From positions 28,002,140 through 28,066,139 of the forward strand of contig JBCNJP010000003.1 of the NCBI GenBank assembly GCA_039602395.1: 64,000 nt of DNA. Direction: 5' to 3'. Position 1 is the first letter of the stretch, and each line of letters opens with the position of its first letter. Below, in pieces: positions 11,992 to 23,453 of this stretch. The notes beneath the pieces are model-generated. The model saw nothing but the letters and a program-made list of their open reading frames with translations, was not told the origin of the DNA and searched no databases. Made by a program: the position numbers and the translations under genes. The stretch is from Deinandra increscens subsp. villosa (taxonomy: Eukaryota; Streptophyta; Magnoliopsida; Asterales; Asteraceae).

Positions 11992-14377
11992 AAAATTGTC
12001 TCATCAAAATCAGGTTGAGATCGAATCTTCTCACTAGATTCAGCTGACTTTTCTTGTTCTGTTGACGTGGAATCAGACACAAAAGTTGAAACTTAAGGAA
12101 CTTCTTATTTCTTTTCCTTCTTCTATTTAGCATTGTTGTTTTTCTTCTTCTTTACAATCTTTTCTACTTCTGAATTTAATGATGTAAACTTGGAATAATC
12201 ATATTCTTCAACCTTTTCCTTCACATCTTTAACAGCTTCTTTGACACTTCCTGGGGTGACACAGTTTTGTCAAACATTCTTTCAAAATTGGCATCGTTTG
12301 CTAAGAAGCTTGTGAATGATTGCGAATTGGTAACATTATTTAGGAGACGATTTGCATCAATAAATTGTATCTTCAAATCTGAAACTTGTTGTTGGGCTTC
12401 AGCCAATTCTTTTTCAGCAGCAATCAATCTCTTAGAAACTTTATGAGTTTCAAATTCCTGCAATCGAAGATTATCAAGCCCATCAAACAATTACTTTTTC
12501 CATTTATCTTCATTTCTTTTCTAATTTCAAGATTTGCAGTGTGCACTTTATTTACACTTATCAACTCCCTCTTTTCATCCAACAATTTTTCAAGTCAATC
12601 TGATATGCCTCAATTCTGGCAATTTGTTCTTCAGAAGTCTTAATAAGCATATCAAGTTTAATTTTTGATTTATCAAACAAATTCTGGAAATCATTGACAG
12701 CATTTTCTGCTTCATCCTTCCATTTCTTAACTTCTTTAACCAACTCCTCCTTATCTTAAATTAATTTTTCATTCTTTGCTTCATGATCCTTTAAGTCTTC
12801 TTTGACCAATTTAAGAACTTCATTAAGCATATTCAATCCCTTCATCAAAGAATCATTTTTCAATTTAAACTCCTTCTTATTTCTCTTAGCAACCCCCAAA
12901 TCTTCTTTTATCAATTTACATTCAGTAGTAAGTATTCTGACTTCTTCCATCAAGGATTCATTTTATTTCATCAAACTTTCAATTTTAGATTCAAAATTTT
13001 CATTTCCAGCGGCTTCATACGAACTTGAATCAGAATAATAATCATCTTGCTCATGTGTGACAATCAAAGCAGATGTATTAAACTGTTTACCCCAATCATA
13101 AGTACCATTATTCTAAACAGTTAAAGCTGTTTTATTTGAATTGCTTGAAGACAGTTGAGAACCATTTGTAACTTTGGAAGTGTGAGCTTGTTGACATTCT
13201 CTTGCAAAATGTCCAAGATTTGAACATTTGTAACATTTGACTTTAGATTTGTCAAAACCCAATTTTCGCCAAAAACTTGTCTTCCAGTTTTCTTGTAAAA
13301 TCATTGTGAACTCTGAGTCAGCATAGCAAGTTGCCAAGCCATATCTAACTCATTTAATTGACCGTCATCAATTTCATTCAGATCTTCTTTAGTCAGTTGT
13401 GCCTTGCTAACATCATTAATAATCATTCCAAAAGACGAAGAAATGAGAGCAGAAACCAGTTTGGCACAATCATCAACTGATTGAACAGAAAACGTATTTT
13501 GACTTGATAATTCTGGAATTGTAAAGCTACAACCCCTTGAAGGATTATTATCAGAATTTTCAGAAATATTTCCAATGAAATCAGTAGGTGGTGCAGAACT
13601 CAGACTTGGTTTAGCCTTAGCAGTCATACTAGCAGTATTTTCACCATGATACAATTCTGGATTTTGCAAGTTAGCCTTTGACTTGTTGGAATTCATCATT
13701 TCCATTTCACGAGCATGAAGTTTACTAGTTAAATCATGAAATGTTAATGTGGAAAATTCTTTGTCATGTGTAAGCAATAACACATAATTTTCCCATTTTT
13801 CTGGTAAAGCCTCCATAATCTTTTCTTTTAGTTCTTCATCTGTTTTCTCAAACCCCACAATCTTCAATTCACTAATTAGATGTGACAATCTTGATACAAG
13901 CGCTGGGATGTTTTCATTCTCGTAATGCTAAAAGTTATCAAACTCGTTATTCAACACCTTCTTTCGAGTTTTCTTGTATTGATCGTTCCCTTCACACCTT
14001 GCCGATAATGCATCCCACAATTGTTTCAATTTCTTACAAGTACTAAAATTAATGTAATAACTCAGTGGGTAATGCCATCATAAGATGACCAAATGTTTTT
14101 TGTTCAAGCTCATACATTTTTCTTTCAGCATTATCAAATGTATGAACTTCTTTGAAAACTCCTTGATCAGTTGGATGTGAATAAAGCTTTTTTTAATCGG
14201 AATCCACAAATCGATATCATTCGTGCTTATGTAAACAGAAAGTCGTTGCTTCCAATTTTGATAATCCTCCAACTTCAACAACTTGGGAACCTTCTGACTT
14301 GTTCCAATTTCATTGTCAAAGTTTAGCATTGTTTGCATCGCACTTTGCATAGCGGCAGAAGCATGGAAATCCGACAT
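11992..14377 (-). pseudogene. gag: Copia-A gag (coiled-coil type), truncated and frameshifted
   Basis: The minus-strand gag starts at ATG 14377 (MSDFHASAAMQSAMQ) in the same order as Copia-L at 61085. It has an N-terminal capsid-like domain (KLEDYQNWKQRLSVYISTND), a middle block ending in DMAWQLAML (about 13320), a CCHC knuckle CYKCSNLGHFAREC (about 13193-13235), then a long coiled coil (12221-12960) broken by frameshifts and stops, and a Lys-rich tract near 12130. It ends abruptly after DFDETIF at 11992, where LTR-like sequence begins; Copia-L continues past that point. No protease, integrase or reverse transcriptase is present. Confidence 0.85.
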
Positions 14378-14589
14378 CTTTTCCGAAATATGATGATCCA
14401 AAAACTTCGAACCCAAAAAACGAAGGTCTTAACAGTGGATTTTGGGTACCAAAACAGAGGGTACTGGCCATTAGGCAGTAAAAGTATAGATCTCTTCGAG
14501 ATGGTCGTTTTGGTTGGTATTAGGTTCCGTAACTCTTAATCGTTCTCAAGTTACGTTAATTTCGTAAAACAACTCAAAACCCCAATTTG

Positions 14590-14815
14590 AGCCGAACTGG
14601 AAATTTAACCGAACTCAACCCGAATTGACAACAGTAGCCGAACTGTAGTCAAACTGAGATTTAACCGAACTTGAAACAGTAGCCGAACTCTTTCCGAACA
14701 GAGATTTATCCAAACTTGTCCCGAACCTTAACCGAGCAATCTTTCTAAACCGAACTGTAACCCAACCTATACTTCGAACGAACGAACAGAAGACGAACCT
14801 GGAGTTCGGATGGCG
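14590..14815 (-). repeat. GTTCGG word array in Copia-A leader
   Basis: Between the primer site and gag the minus strand carries about ten GTTCGG or one-mismatch words (CCGAAC on the + strand, near 14591, 14611, 14637, 14664, 14681, 14692, 14722, 14749, 14800). Spacing is irregular, so this is not a simple satellite. Confidence 0.8.
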
Positions 14816-15072
14816 GTTAATCTGAACAAAAAGTTCTTCAGCCAAACCTAACCATTTTCACTCAAAATTTTCGAATTTGGATAGAATTGAATGAGATTTG
14901 CAGCAGTGGATCAGAAAAAGTGATAAGGAATGATTTAGGAGCACATTTTTCGCAAAATACTCAACTGAAACACTCAAAAACTCGTAAACACACTTCAATA
15001 TTTCGAAAACCCACACTTTTTGTTTGAAAAACTCCAAAAATAGCAGCCACAATCAGTAGAATGAACAAGAAA

Positions 15073-15086
15073 GCTCTGATACCACT
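15073..15086 (-). other. Copia-A primer-binding site
   Basis: GCTCTGATACCACT on the + strand reads AGTGGTATCAGAGC on the minus strand, complementary to the 3' end of plant initiator tRNA-Met, immediately inside the LTR. Confidence 0.92.
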
Positions 15087-15445
15087 TGTAAGTTCATGAG
15101 CATCGGATTGTCTACTCGATCTAGCTATTACGGATAAGAAACACGTAATTAAGAGTTCTTTTATTAATCAAAGTGAACAATTACAGCTCAGAAAACATGG
15201 AGAATTGACACAGAGAATACACCACAGAAACACACACTTAAGATCAAACCTCACACGCTCAATTTCAGAAATACAAGACAAAATTCCTATTTATACCCAA
15301 CTGGCCGAACCCTGGGCGAACTTCCAGTTCGCCTTGCTCCGAACTGGCAGTTTGGATCCAACTCGCCTCGCATCTTGAACTTTGTCTTGAACTTCTCATC
15401 GTCTTGTTTTGATACTTCACACGACACACAGATTATGTATCAACA
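15087..15445 (-). mobile_element. Copia-A 5' LTR (359 bp)
   Basis: On the minus strand the LTR begins TGTTGATACA at 15445 and ends CTTACA at 15087, next to the primer site. A TATA box (TATAAATAG) lies at 15287-15295. Just upstream of it, at 15301-15350, are four GTTCG-type words. The sequence beyond 15445 is Gypsy-B pol, so Copia-A inserted into that element; the other end and TSD are lost. Confidence 0.9.
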
Positions 15446-16122
15446 CTTATGCAGCGTAATAAGGTTATCGGTTATGCATCAAGAGAGCTCCGAGATAACA
15501 AAAAGAACTATATAACTCATGATTTGGAGTTGGGAGCGGTGATCTTTGCGTTAAAGATATGGAGGCATTACTTGTATTGTACCTAATGTATGATTAACAC
15601 CAATCACAAGAGTCTTCAGCATATCTTTGACCAGAAGGAATTTAACATGAGGTAGTGTAGATGGGTGGAATTGTTCAATGATTATGAATGTGTTATCATG
15701 TATCATCCGGGTAAGCCTAATGTAGTAGATGATGACCTGAGCCAAAAAGAAACAAAGCCAAAGCGTGTTCATGCTTTGCAAATGACAATTCAATCTAGTT
15801 TACCATATCAGATCCGGAATGCTCAGCTTAAAGCACTGAAGGATGAGGACTTGGAATCGGAATCTTTGCATGGCTTAGAGAAACAGTTTGAGAACCAATC
15901 AGATGGAGCTCAATACTTTGTTGGTAGGCTATGGGTGCCTCAGTATGGAAACTTAAGGCAACTAATCATGGATGAGGCTCATAAGTCTCGATATTTTGTA
16001 CATCCAGATTCAGATAAGATGTGAAACGATTTGAATGTTGTTTATTTGTGGCCGAAGATGAAGGCCAACATCGCCACTTATATGGGCAAATGTTTGACCT
16101 GTTAGAAGGTCAAGATCGATGG
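15446..16122 (+). pseudogene. pol: Gypsy-B RNase H to integrase N-terminus fragment
   Basis: The + strand reads VIGYASRELRDNKKNYITHDLELG, then WRHYLY, NHKSLQHIFDQKE, YECVIMYHPGKPNVVDD, the end of a Ty3/gypsy RNase H. It continues into the integrase zinc-binding region (LIMDEAHKSRYFVHP, then YLWPKMKANIATYMGKCLTC). There are stops after YLYCT, NMR and DKM and an altered finger. Both ends are cut by other elements: the Copia-A LTR left and an Athila LTR right. Confidence 0.88.
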
Positions 16123-17829
16123 TGTGTGCTGAGGTGTTCTAAAAATATGGCAGTTTTTCAAACCTGTGTAGCAGCTAAAGCTTTTAAATTTATAATACCT
16201 GACTTACTTGACAACTACCATTTCACCACATTACACGGGCAAGTATACCTATCGTGGGCAGTATAATAGTGGTAAGTTGAATCGGGGTCGATTAGGACAC
16301 AATGGAAAATGAGAGCTCCCAATACTTAACCTTTGTTAACGTTTAACCAGACTCTATCTTTTGGTTTTTTTTGATAGAAAATAAGTTAGTTATATGTATA
16401 TAGATAAAATAGGTTTTGAGATTTAAGTAATCATTGTCAATATTGACTAGAGAAACATACCATTAACTTGTAATCGAGTTGTTGCGTTATAACTTTGCCT
16501 TAAGATTGTTTATCAGCAGAAGACCAGCCACCTTTCGGAATCTTAGGCCGATTCACCATCTCCACAATCAATCGTCTACGAGGAGTACGAACGTCGTGGG
16601 AAGGTAACGCTGATAGACAAACAAAGTGGTATAATGCCACTTACTTACAGGGTCCCTCAAACCAGCAGGGGGAACAACCCTGCGTGCCGGATTATATTAT
16701 TATAAAAATGATCGTTTTAAGGGACTAAGGTTCGTTTCTTCCGTGCACCGCTCTCGTGCATGCACGTCCGGCGTAACTAGATCCAAGTTCATAAACACGT
16801 ACCATCTCGGCTTCCGTGAAGTGATAAAATATTACCAACCCCCATTCCCAACCAAATACGTTCAGCCCGCACTTGCATGGTCAGCCGAGTTTGCTTACAT
16901 AGACATAAGGAACTCGAACGTATCATGTAGCATAGGGCGCGAGTCACCTTTCGGATCATGCATCGTCCCTCGACCGGGTGTCACAAGTCCGTCCTTTGGG
17001 ATTTCGACTCCCCAAATGGTCTGTGATACGTAGAGCACGCTTGGTTCAGAAAATTAGTAATACACTTTCAATAAAAAGGGTTTTCACAAAGTCATTAGAC
17101 ACACCTTAAAACAACATTATAAAGACAACTCGAAAACTCATTAAAAGTTGATTACCTCCTATCAAGTGTAAGAATTGAACTAATCATTGCTGATTAGCTT
17201 AAAGATGTGCCAAGTAGTAAACGAAGAATTTCATAGACAAAATGCTTTCATTTACTAATGCTGGTTATAAGTTCTTACAGACTTTGACATACTTAAAGAC
17301 TCGAAAACGCCAAGTGGCTCGACTAATCTAAAAGTGGGAGAGGAGAGGAAAGAATTGAGCGAGTTAAGAAATGAGGTGAGGCAAGCTTTCATAGGCAAAG
17401 TCTGGTCAGTGGCACGGGGCGTGCCAGGCTGGGTACGGGTCGTGCCGTGTAAGACGGTAGGTTTTTGTCTTCTTCTATCATCAGTGGCACGGGGCGTGCT
17501 AGGCTGGGCACGGGGCGTGTCGTGTCAGGGAGGTCAGCGGCATGGGTTATGCTGTGTCAGGGGCACGAGTATGTTGAACTAGAGGTGGATCCGGGTCAGG
17601 CACGGGGCGTGCTAGGTCAGGCACGGGCCGTGCTAAAGCCATATTTTCCAAAATCTTGTATTTTTCTTTGCTTTTCTGCTGGATAATGCTTCTTTTGGTA
17701 TTTCGGCTCTAGAAAACCTGAAAACTAAAAAGAAAACAAAACTACTTTGTTTTGGTGTTAGTAGTTGGGTTTTATCCCGATTTGTGAGGATATTTTACTA
17801 AATAAATATGTATAATTTTGTTTAGATCA
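16123..17829 (-). mobile_element. Athila-C 3' LTR (minus orientation, ~1.7 kb)
   Basis: Its + strand start, TGTGTGCTGAGGTGTTC, aligns with the reversed end of the solo LTR at 25460 and with the Athila-J LTR at 52376. Its far end (minus-strand start TGATCTAAAC at 17829) aligns with the solo LTR start TGATATACAC at 23771. Directly inside is a purine-rich stretch (GAGTGTGGGGATAT on the minus strand), a likely polypurine tract. Similarity to 23771-25460 in inverse orientation runs through the whole length, for example the block around 16700-16770 versus 24735-24785. Confidence 0.82.
17400..17640. repeat. GCACGGGGCGTGC near-palindromic words in the Athila-C LTR
   Basis: Units of the type GGCACGGGGCGTGCCAGG occur at about 17411, 17436, 17486, 17508, 17597 and 17620, several being near-perfect palindromes (GCACGGGCCGTGC at 17620). 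The solo Athila LTR has diverged equivalents at about 23967-24115. Confidence 0.75.
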
Positions 17830-18868
17830 AATATCCCCACACTCAAACGTTTGCTTGTCCTCAAGCAAATCTTCTTAATTAAGGGCTTTGACACATCCCA
17901 AATCCTCATTTTTGCGTTTTGCCAAGACTTGTGCCTGTAAAAGTTATACCTGAACCTCTCATGGATATCAACAATCTCATCATGAATCCCCCAGATCTCT
18001 TTCTGTATCGCCTGGGTGCGGTTGTCAATGGCTTGGACGGCAGTATGGGTCTGCTGGAGGGAGTGATAGAGGTCCATCATGGTCAAAAAGTCTGGGCCTT
18101 GAAGGTCTGGGTGGTACTGGTGCTGCTCCTACTGCTGCTGTGGCGGCTCCTCCTCCATGGGCTCGATCGGTAATGGATCTCATACCCTTTGTTGGCCGTC
18201 CATCATCCTAAAAGGAGGATGGGGTGTGATCTTGAGGAGCCTGCAGGTATACTCCATGTCGACGTACCGAGTGGCGAGGGATCGGACGAGGTCTGGAGGG
18301 ATAACAACACCATAGGCTTGATAGATACCAAAAATGAGGCCTCCATATAGCAGTGAGCTTTGGTCATCGGCGTTGGCTGTGTGATGAATGTGGCTGCATA
18401 AGGCATGGGGAGGTTCAAAACGTCCCCCGTGGCGAAACATTAAAAAGTCACCATATCCTTCAAACCAACAACGCCGTTTGAATTGCCCCGGGCGAACACT
18501 GACTGAGCAAAGCGGCGGTGGATATAACGGTGCAACGGGTCCCTCAATCTGGTACTCTTGGTGCTGCTCAGGTTGTACCTAGCATTTCTGGAGCCAATGT
18601 TTTCTCAGAAGGCCTGGCGGGGTATCCCGTGGGCTGGGTCCGACCGGTGCTCCTCGTTTGGTAAGCACCACCGAGAGTTGACCAAGGCGGGTAACTCGTG
18701 TGCATGATAGACCCCTATGTCAACCATGAATTGCGCCATCGTCCTCGAGTACCATTTCCTCCCTAACCTTAACCGCACTCCTCCTTCGGCGTTTACGTCC
18801 ATCACCCTCTCTTCAAATGTGAATGAGGCTAGGAACTCGATCGTACAATCCCGAACTCCGATAGGCAT
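17830..18868 (-). pseudogene. Athila-type ORF1-like protein remnant
   Basis: The minus strand encodes three blocks typical of the plant Athila ORF1 family, an additional protein of unknown function near the 3' LTR. They are TIEFLASFTFEE with LRLGRKWYSRTMAQFM (18605-18868), a central block with DPLHRYIHRRF and GNSNGVVGLKDM (about 18440-18560), and a C-terminal part with GGLIFGIYQAYGV (18180-18440) followed by a helical HSLQQTHTAVQAIDNRTQ (17900-18086). Stops and frame changes separate the blocks. The position just inside the LTR agrees with Athila layout. The upstream side is cut at about 18870 by Copia-D. Confidence 0.75.
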
Positions 18869-18870
18869 GA

Positions 18871-19972
18871 ACAGAGAGAAAGAACTTCATGATAATCAAC
18901 ATCTTTGCTTGGTTTTCCATCTCGTTCCAGATGATACAGATAATTCTAAAACACACTTGATGTATTGCAATTCTCAAGTTTCCTTTGAAGATCAAGCATT
19001 TCAATCTTTATCTCAGAAACCTTTGTATTAGCTTCCAGTAACTCCTTTTGAGAAGAAATAAATTTCTCAGATAACTCGTTATACTTAAGCTTTTGACTAT
19101 ACATTCTATCACATTCAGCAAGAACTTCTGCAGTAACCTTCTCTACTTGTTTCTTATAATAGGCAACATCTTGTTTCAAAATGTCATTTGACTTTGAACC
19201 TCACCATTTTTATCACGCAGCTTTGTGAGTTCCTCTTGAAGTTGAATTATTCTATCAGCAGCTTCGACAACAATTTTATTAACTTTTTCATATTTATGTT
19301 GAAGAGGATAACATTTCGCAAATAATGCATCAAAATCTTCAACAACTTCCTTTTCATTAGCTTTAGCTTATTGCATTCTTCAATTAACACTTCTTTTTCT
19401 TTCAACCAATCTTCCTTAATTTAAACAAAATCAGTACACGTTGTACAAGAGGAAGATGCACTCTGTTGAATTTTTTATTCGTAACCATCACGAATTTTAT
19501 TTTTCCATTCCTCCAATTCTTTTCTCAGTATTTTCTTCAGATAACTTCGCTTCTTTCTTCTCTAATTCTTCAATTTTACCATTAAACTTCAACTTTTGAT
19601 CAACTGTTTTCTGAGAAATTGTAGACATATGTTCCTCACACTGTCTCTTTACAAAATCCCATATCTGATTTGCTTTTCCATAATTTCTGACTTGGTTTTA
19701 AGAGTTATAGGCAAAGCTAACAGGAGAAGTGCAACAGCTTTTTCATGTTAATCATATGATTCCCTTTCTTCAGGTGAATAATCCCATCTCATCTTACAAT
19801 TACCATCAAAAGTTGGATACTGATATTCATTTGAAATTGGTAACCACAACCGTTTATCCAAATCAGCAATATATGCTCTAAAATTTATTGCTCAACCATG
19901 ATAATCTCCAAGATTTATCAACTTCAGCACATTCTGACTATGACCCGCAATAAATGCATCAATTGCAAACAT
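18871..19972 (-). pseudogene. gag: Copia-D gag (coiled-coil type), heavily degraded
   Basis: The minus-strand ATG at 19972 starts MFAIDAFIAGHSQNVLK, followed by a capsid-like domain (INLGDYHG, NFRAYIADLDKRLWLPIS). A Glu/Lys/Leu-rich coiled coil follows, best preserved at 18946-19179 (KYNELSEKFISSQKELLE). The block resembles that of element G near 40440-40560 (YDELNFKFIKLQKEVFDAQ). Stops and frameshifts abound, and the gene stops at the Athila junction near 18870. No knuckle or pol remains. Confidence 0.75.
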
Positions 19973-20219
19973 TTTGAAAATTGTGAAATTGTATATCAAA
20001 ACTTCAAACTCAAATGGAGGTCTTAAAGACGGATTTTGGGGTTCAAACCGGAGAGTATAGATCCCGTCGAGACAGTCGTTTTGGCTAGTACTGGGTTCCG
20101 TAACTCAAAACAGAACTCAAGTTACGTTAGTTTTAGTGAACTTTACTTTTCTGCCAGCAAACCAAAAACAATCTCAGCGGGCCAAAACTTTGACTTCTGT
20201 ACCAGTCTTTTTCAACGGA

Positions 20220-20475
20220 CAACCAGCGGACCAAACACTCGAACGTACCAAACAACGGACCGGAAAGATCGGCGTACCAGACCAAGCTGCGTACCAACTT
20301 GGTACGGTGTAACCGCTAGCGTACAAGGTAGTAACCATCGCGTACCAGTCTTGAAGATTTCCTTCCATACCACTGATCAGCGTACCACCGAGCTGATGAA
20401 GATAGGCATGCGTACCAAAATGTTCTTCGAGCATACCAGAAAACTCATTCAGCGTACCAACAAAGTACCAACATA
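20220..20475 (-). repeat. GGTACG word array in Copia-D leader
   Basis: CGTACC (GGTACG on the element's strand) or a one-mismatch form occurs about a dozen times, near 20244, 20272, 20289, 20303, 20342, 20381, 20411, 20431 and 20454. The same position in related elements A, G and L is occupied by GTTCGG words. Confidence 0.8.
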
Positions 20476-20684
20476 ATCTCGACTGACTTTTGTGAATTTG
20501 GACGTATTGGATTGTAATTAGCAGTAGTATGCTTCGAAAACACTCTAGGGAGGTTTTGAAATCAGTTTTGACACCGGAAACACTCAGATTTGAGAAGAAT
20601 TGAAGAAAAACTAATGAAACCCACTTTCTCTCACTAGAAAAATCCAATTTTGATCAATTAAAACTAGCAGAGCAACCTGGATTT

Positions 20685-20698
20685 GCTTTGATACCACT
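20685..20698 (-). other. Copia-D primer-binding site
   Basis: GCTTTGATACCACT reads AGTGGTATCAAAGC on the minus strand, one base from the tRNA-Met-complementary site of the other copia elements. Confidence 0.88.
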
Positions 20699-21057
20699 AG
20701 TAAAACCACGGAACGATCTTACTACTGGGATAAATCGATCAATCTAGTGCACGAGAAAGTAAATAAGCTTGAATTCTTATTGATCAATTGAAGATACAAG
20801 AACAAGCTATTGTTTCTCTCTCTGGAACACACACACACAAAGTGTAGAATCTGACCAAGAGTTCTATCATGCTAAACAGGTCAACCTATTTATAGGTTAC
20901 TCAAACTGCCCAGCGTGCCTTCCAATGTACCATTGGTACGTTGGCTCCGTACCAACTGGTACGGACCATGGTACGCTGTCTCTAAGACTCACATACTCAT
21001 GCTCTCACATTGATACAATACACGAGACACAATGTAGCATAGGAATATGCTCTAACA
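20699..21057 (-). mobile_element. Copia-D 5' LTR (359 bp)
   Basis: The minus strand begins TGTTAGAGCATATTCC at 21057, matching the TGTTAGAGCATA start of the Copia-L LTR at 60193. A TATA box (TATAAATAG on the minus strand) is at 20886-20894. Upstream of it, at 20915-20985, are inverted pairs of GGTACG/CGTACC words. The end next to the primer site (AGTAAAACC on the + strand) lacks a clean CA terminus. Confidence 0.85.
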
Positions 21058-22000
21058 ATTACTAGAGTCAAACTTGACCGAATTCATTTGGGTAACTAGC
21101 CGTTTACCCAATTGACTCAAACCCCTAAGCTGTCTTATTATTATTATTATTATTATTATTATTAGGATGTTGCTTGCTCAAATCCTGTGCGATATCATTT
21201 TCATCACCTTGTTCAGATGAGTCTCACGGGCCGTTTCTTTCCAGAAGTATGATTACATGTTCTTTTCATACCCCAGACCAGAGTATAACTCGTTATTTAC
21301 TTGTTATCATAAAACCCCGCTATTAGTTGAATTCGAATAGTTCTTTACAAAATGATGACTAGTGAATAGATCTATTTGGGTTGATAACCCTGCCTAGGAT
21401 TGGTTGCTCCAATCCTGAATCTACGATAATAGTCAATGGGTACATGCCAATTATTATGTCCATTCGGTATCCTTGGGGAAGGTGCTATGAGTGGGTAATT
21501 TGTTGGTGTTCGAATTTCAGGTTGATGTTAATTATTACAACACGGTAACCTAATCGATGTCATATATGCCTTAAACTTGCTACAACTTTATTTGTCGAGT
21601 CGATAAACTTGTGAACTCACCAACTTTATGTTGACTCTTTAGAGGTTATGATTTTCTTAGGTAGATAAACCTTGCATTGCAAATCCGAAGCTCAAACATA
21701 GGACCTGCATTTTGGCGTCTTAGTCCCGTCTTTTTTCTATTATCAAACTATGTAACTTTTGGAGATTTATTTGCATAACCGTCGTATGGTTGTCATGTAT
21801 TTAAATCTTTTTTCATGCTATGTATTGTGAAAATATAAAACAATGTCCTATCGCTACTCTTTCTGCTGCAACTAAATATGACATGTTTGTTTTCAATGCC
21901 AACGGATTTTGGTTAAATCATTTAGAGGTTATCCAATGTATCCACAACGATGACTCCATGATGTCAGACGCTTTGGTTCCATATGATTTGGGTTTGACAG
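21058..22000 (+). mobile_element. Probable Gypsy-E 5' LTR remnant
   Basis: No coding sequence is present. A degenerate primer-site-like ATTGGTATCAGATCC begins at about 22001, upstream of the Gypsy-E gag, so the preceding sequence is probably that element's LTR, cut on the left by Copia-D. The true LTR start is not visible. Confidence 0.4.
21135..21164. repeat. (TTA)n microsatellite
   Basis: Ten consecutive TTA/ATT units. Confidence 0.95.
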
Positions 22001-22170
22001 ATTGGTATCAGATCCTGATTATAGCAAACTAGGTTGCATCATGTAGAACCTGAACTATAGCTCACTCTGCAAGTACCATTTGCATGCAAGCCTTTTGCTT
22101 ACATATTCCCTTATTTGATGTAATTACTTACTTGCTCATTATTATCATGACTTGGAAATTTTGTCTCATC

Positions 22171-23151
22171 ATGTCTTCCCATGAAGTCATTGTCATTTTA
22201 TCTGATTTAGAGGAGGAGTACGAGTACTCACCTTCTGTCCCGAAGTACACTGCGTCATCTCATGATCATGTTCCTGCCAACCCTCTTCCTGAGCCTGCTT
22301 CTGTTACCGAGGCTGCCCATCACCCTACATCTCTTACCGGTGTCCTTCATCCATACGTGTCTGACGATTCCGATCCTAATGAGGAGCCCCAGGATATCGC
22401 CCCCGAGCCTGTAGTTGAGATCACTACTGTTGTCGTGGTGCCTCCTATTGCTGCTGAGGTTCCCACCCGAGGCACTTCACCCATGCGTGTACCATCGTTC
22501 AGGTCTCACCTTCGTGTTCTAAACAGCGTTAGGATGGGGTACACTCCACGGAAAATGGTGATATTCCCAGTCCGTCGTGTTGTCTTGTCTACTCCTACCG
22601 ATTAGCTCGCTCCTAAGCGCCAACGTAGGACGAAGGCCCGACACCTTGACTGGATTCGCGACGCCGTCCAGACTTGGCGCCGCGAGGTGAGACTGTCTAG
22701 TTTTTTTAAAATTGGGGAGTCATCCACTGAGGCATCATCTCGTTCTTCCTCTTCCCTAGTGCTCGATGGTATTCCTGTCTTAACCAGAGAGCCCGTGACC
22801 AAGACCGTTCTGATGCTTGTGACGCGTGTGTCCAGGCATGATGAACCTCTTAGCCGCATGGAGGGAGATATATAGTTGATTCCTTCTTCTGAGGATGTAG
22901 AGTCTGTTGAGTCTCGTATTGGTGCCATAGAGGATCATATCGTTGGTGTTGATGGTGCCATAGATTTGCTTCATACACACCTTTATGAGGATAGTGGTTA
23001 TGCTACCACCACTCGTTTGTTGGTCGAGACGCTTGAGCGTCGCATGGCTGCCGCCAAGGAGAGCCTCAAGCTATTTCACACATTCCTTTCCATGTTTTCA
23101 CAGATTGCCGACATCCTGTCCATGCCCAGCCCTGCACGAAACCAGCACTAG
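22171..23151 (+). pseudogene. gag: Gypsy-E gag N-terminal ORF with two in-frame stops
   Basis: One frame runs from ATG 22171 (MSSHEVIVILSDLEEEY) to TAG at 23151, 326 codons, interrupted by TAG at 22603 and TAG at 22873. The first part is acidic and Pro-rich, the middle has FFKIGESSTEASSRSSSS, and the last part is helical (VESRIGAIEDHIVGVDGAIDLL, then LVETLERRMAAAKE). From remembered similarity this matches the acidic N-terminus plus coiled region that precedes the MPPRR segment of gag in Asteraceae Ty3/gypsy elements. The + strand continues into the second gag part at 23454. Confidence 0.7.
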
Positions 23152-23453
23152 ATAGTACTACCTATGGGGTTCAGGTTGTGACCCTTTCTTTTAATGTGGA
23201 AAATATTTGAACTTGTATATTTGACGGGGTTGCGCTTCCTTAACAAGATTTGTATTGCACTATAAATATTGTTGTTAGAAAGGAATTGTTAGTTTTCTGT
23301 GTTGAATGAATGGATGTATTATCTTATGCTATTGTGGTTGTTATGTTCAGTTTTATGTATATTATGGTTGTTTCATTCTTGTACATGTGCTGAGTTTATT
23401 TATATATGGTCTGATTTTATTTTTTTGTTGTCTGTAAATTTAGAAAAGATAAC

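Noticed and set aside
15073..15086. Primer sites (TGGTATCAGAGC) as tRNA genes
   Set aside because: Only the 12-14 bases complementary to the tRNA 3' end are present, always at an LTR border.
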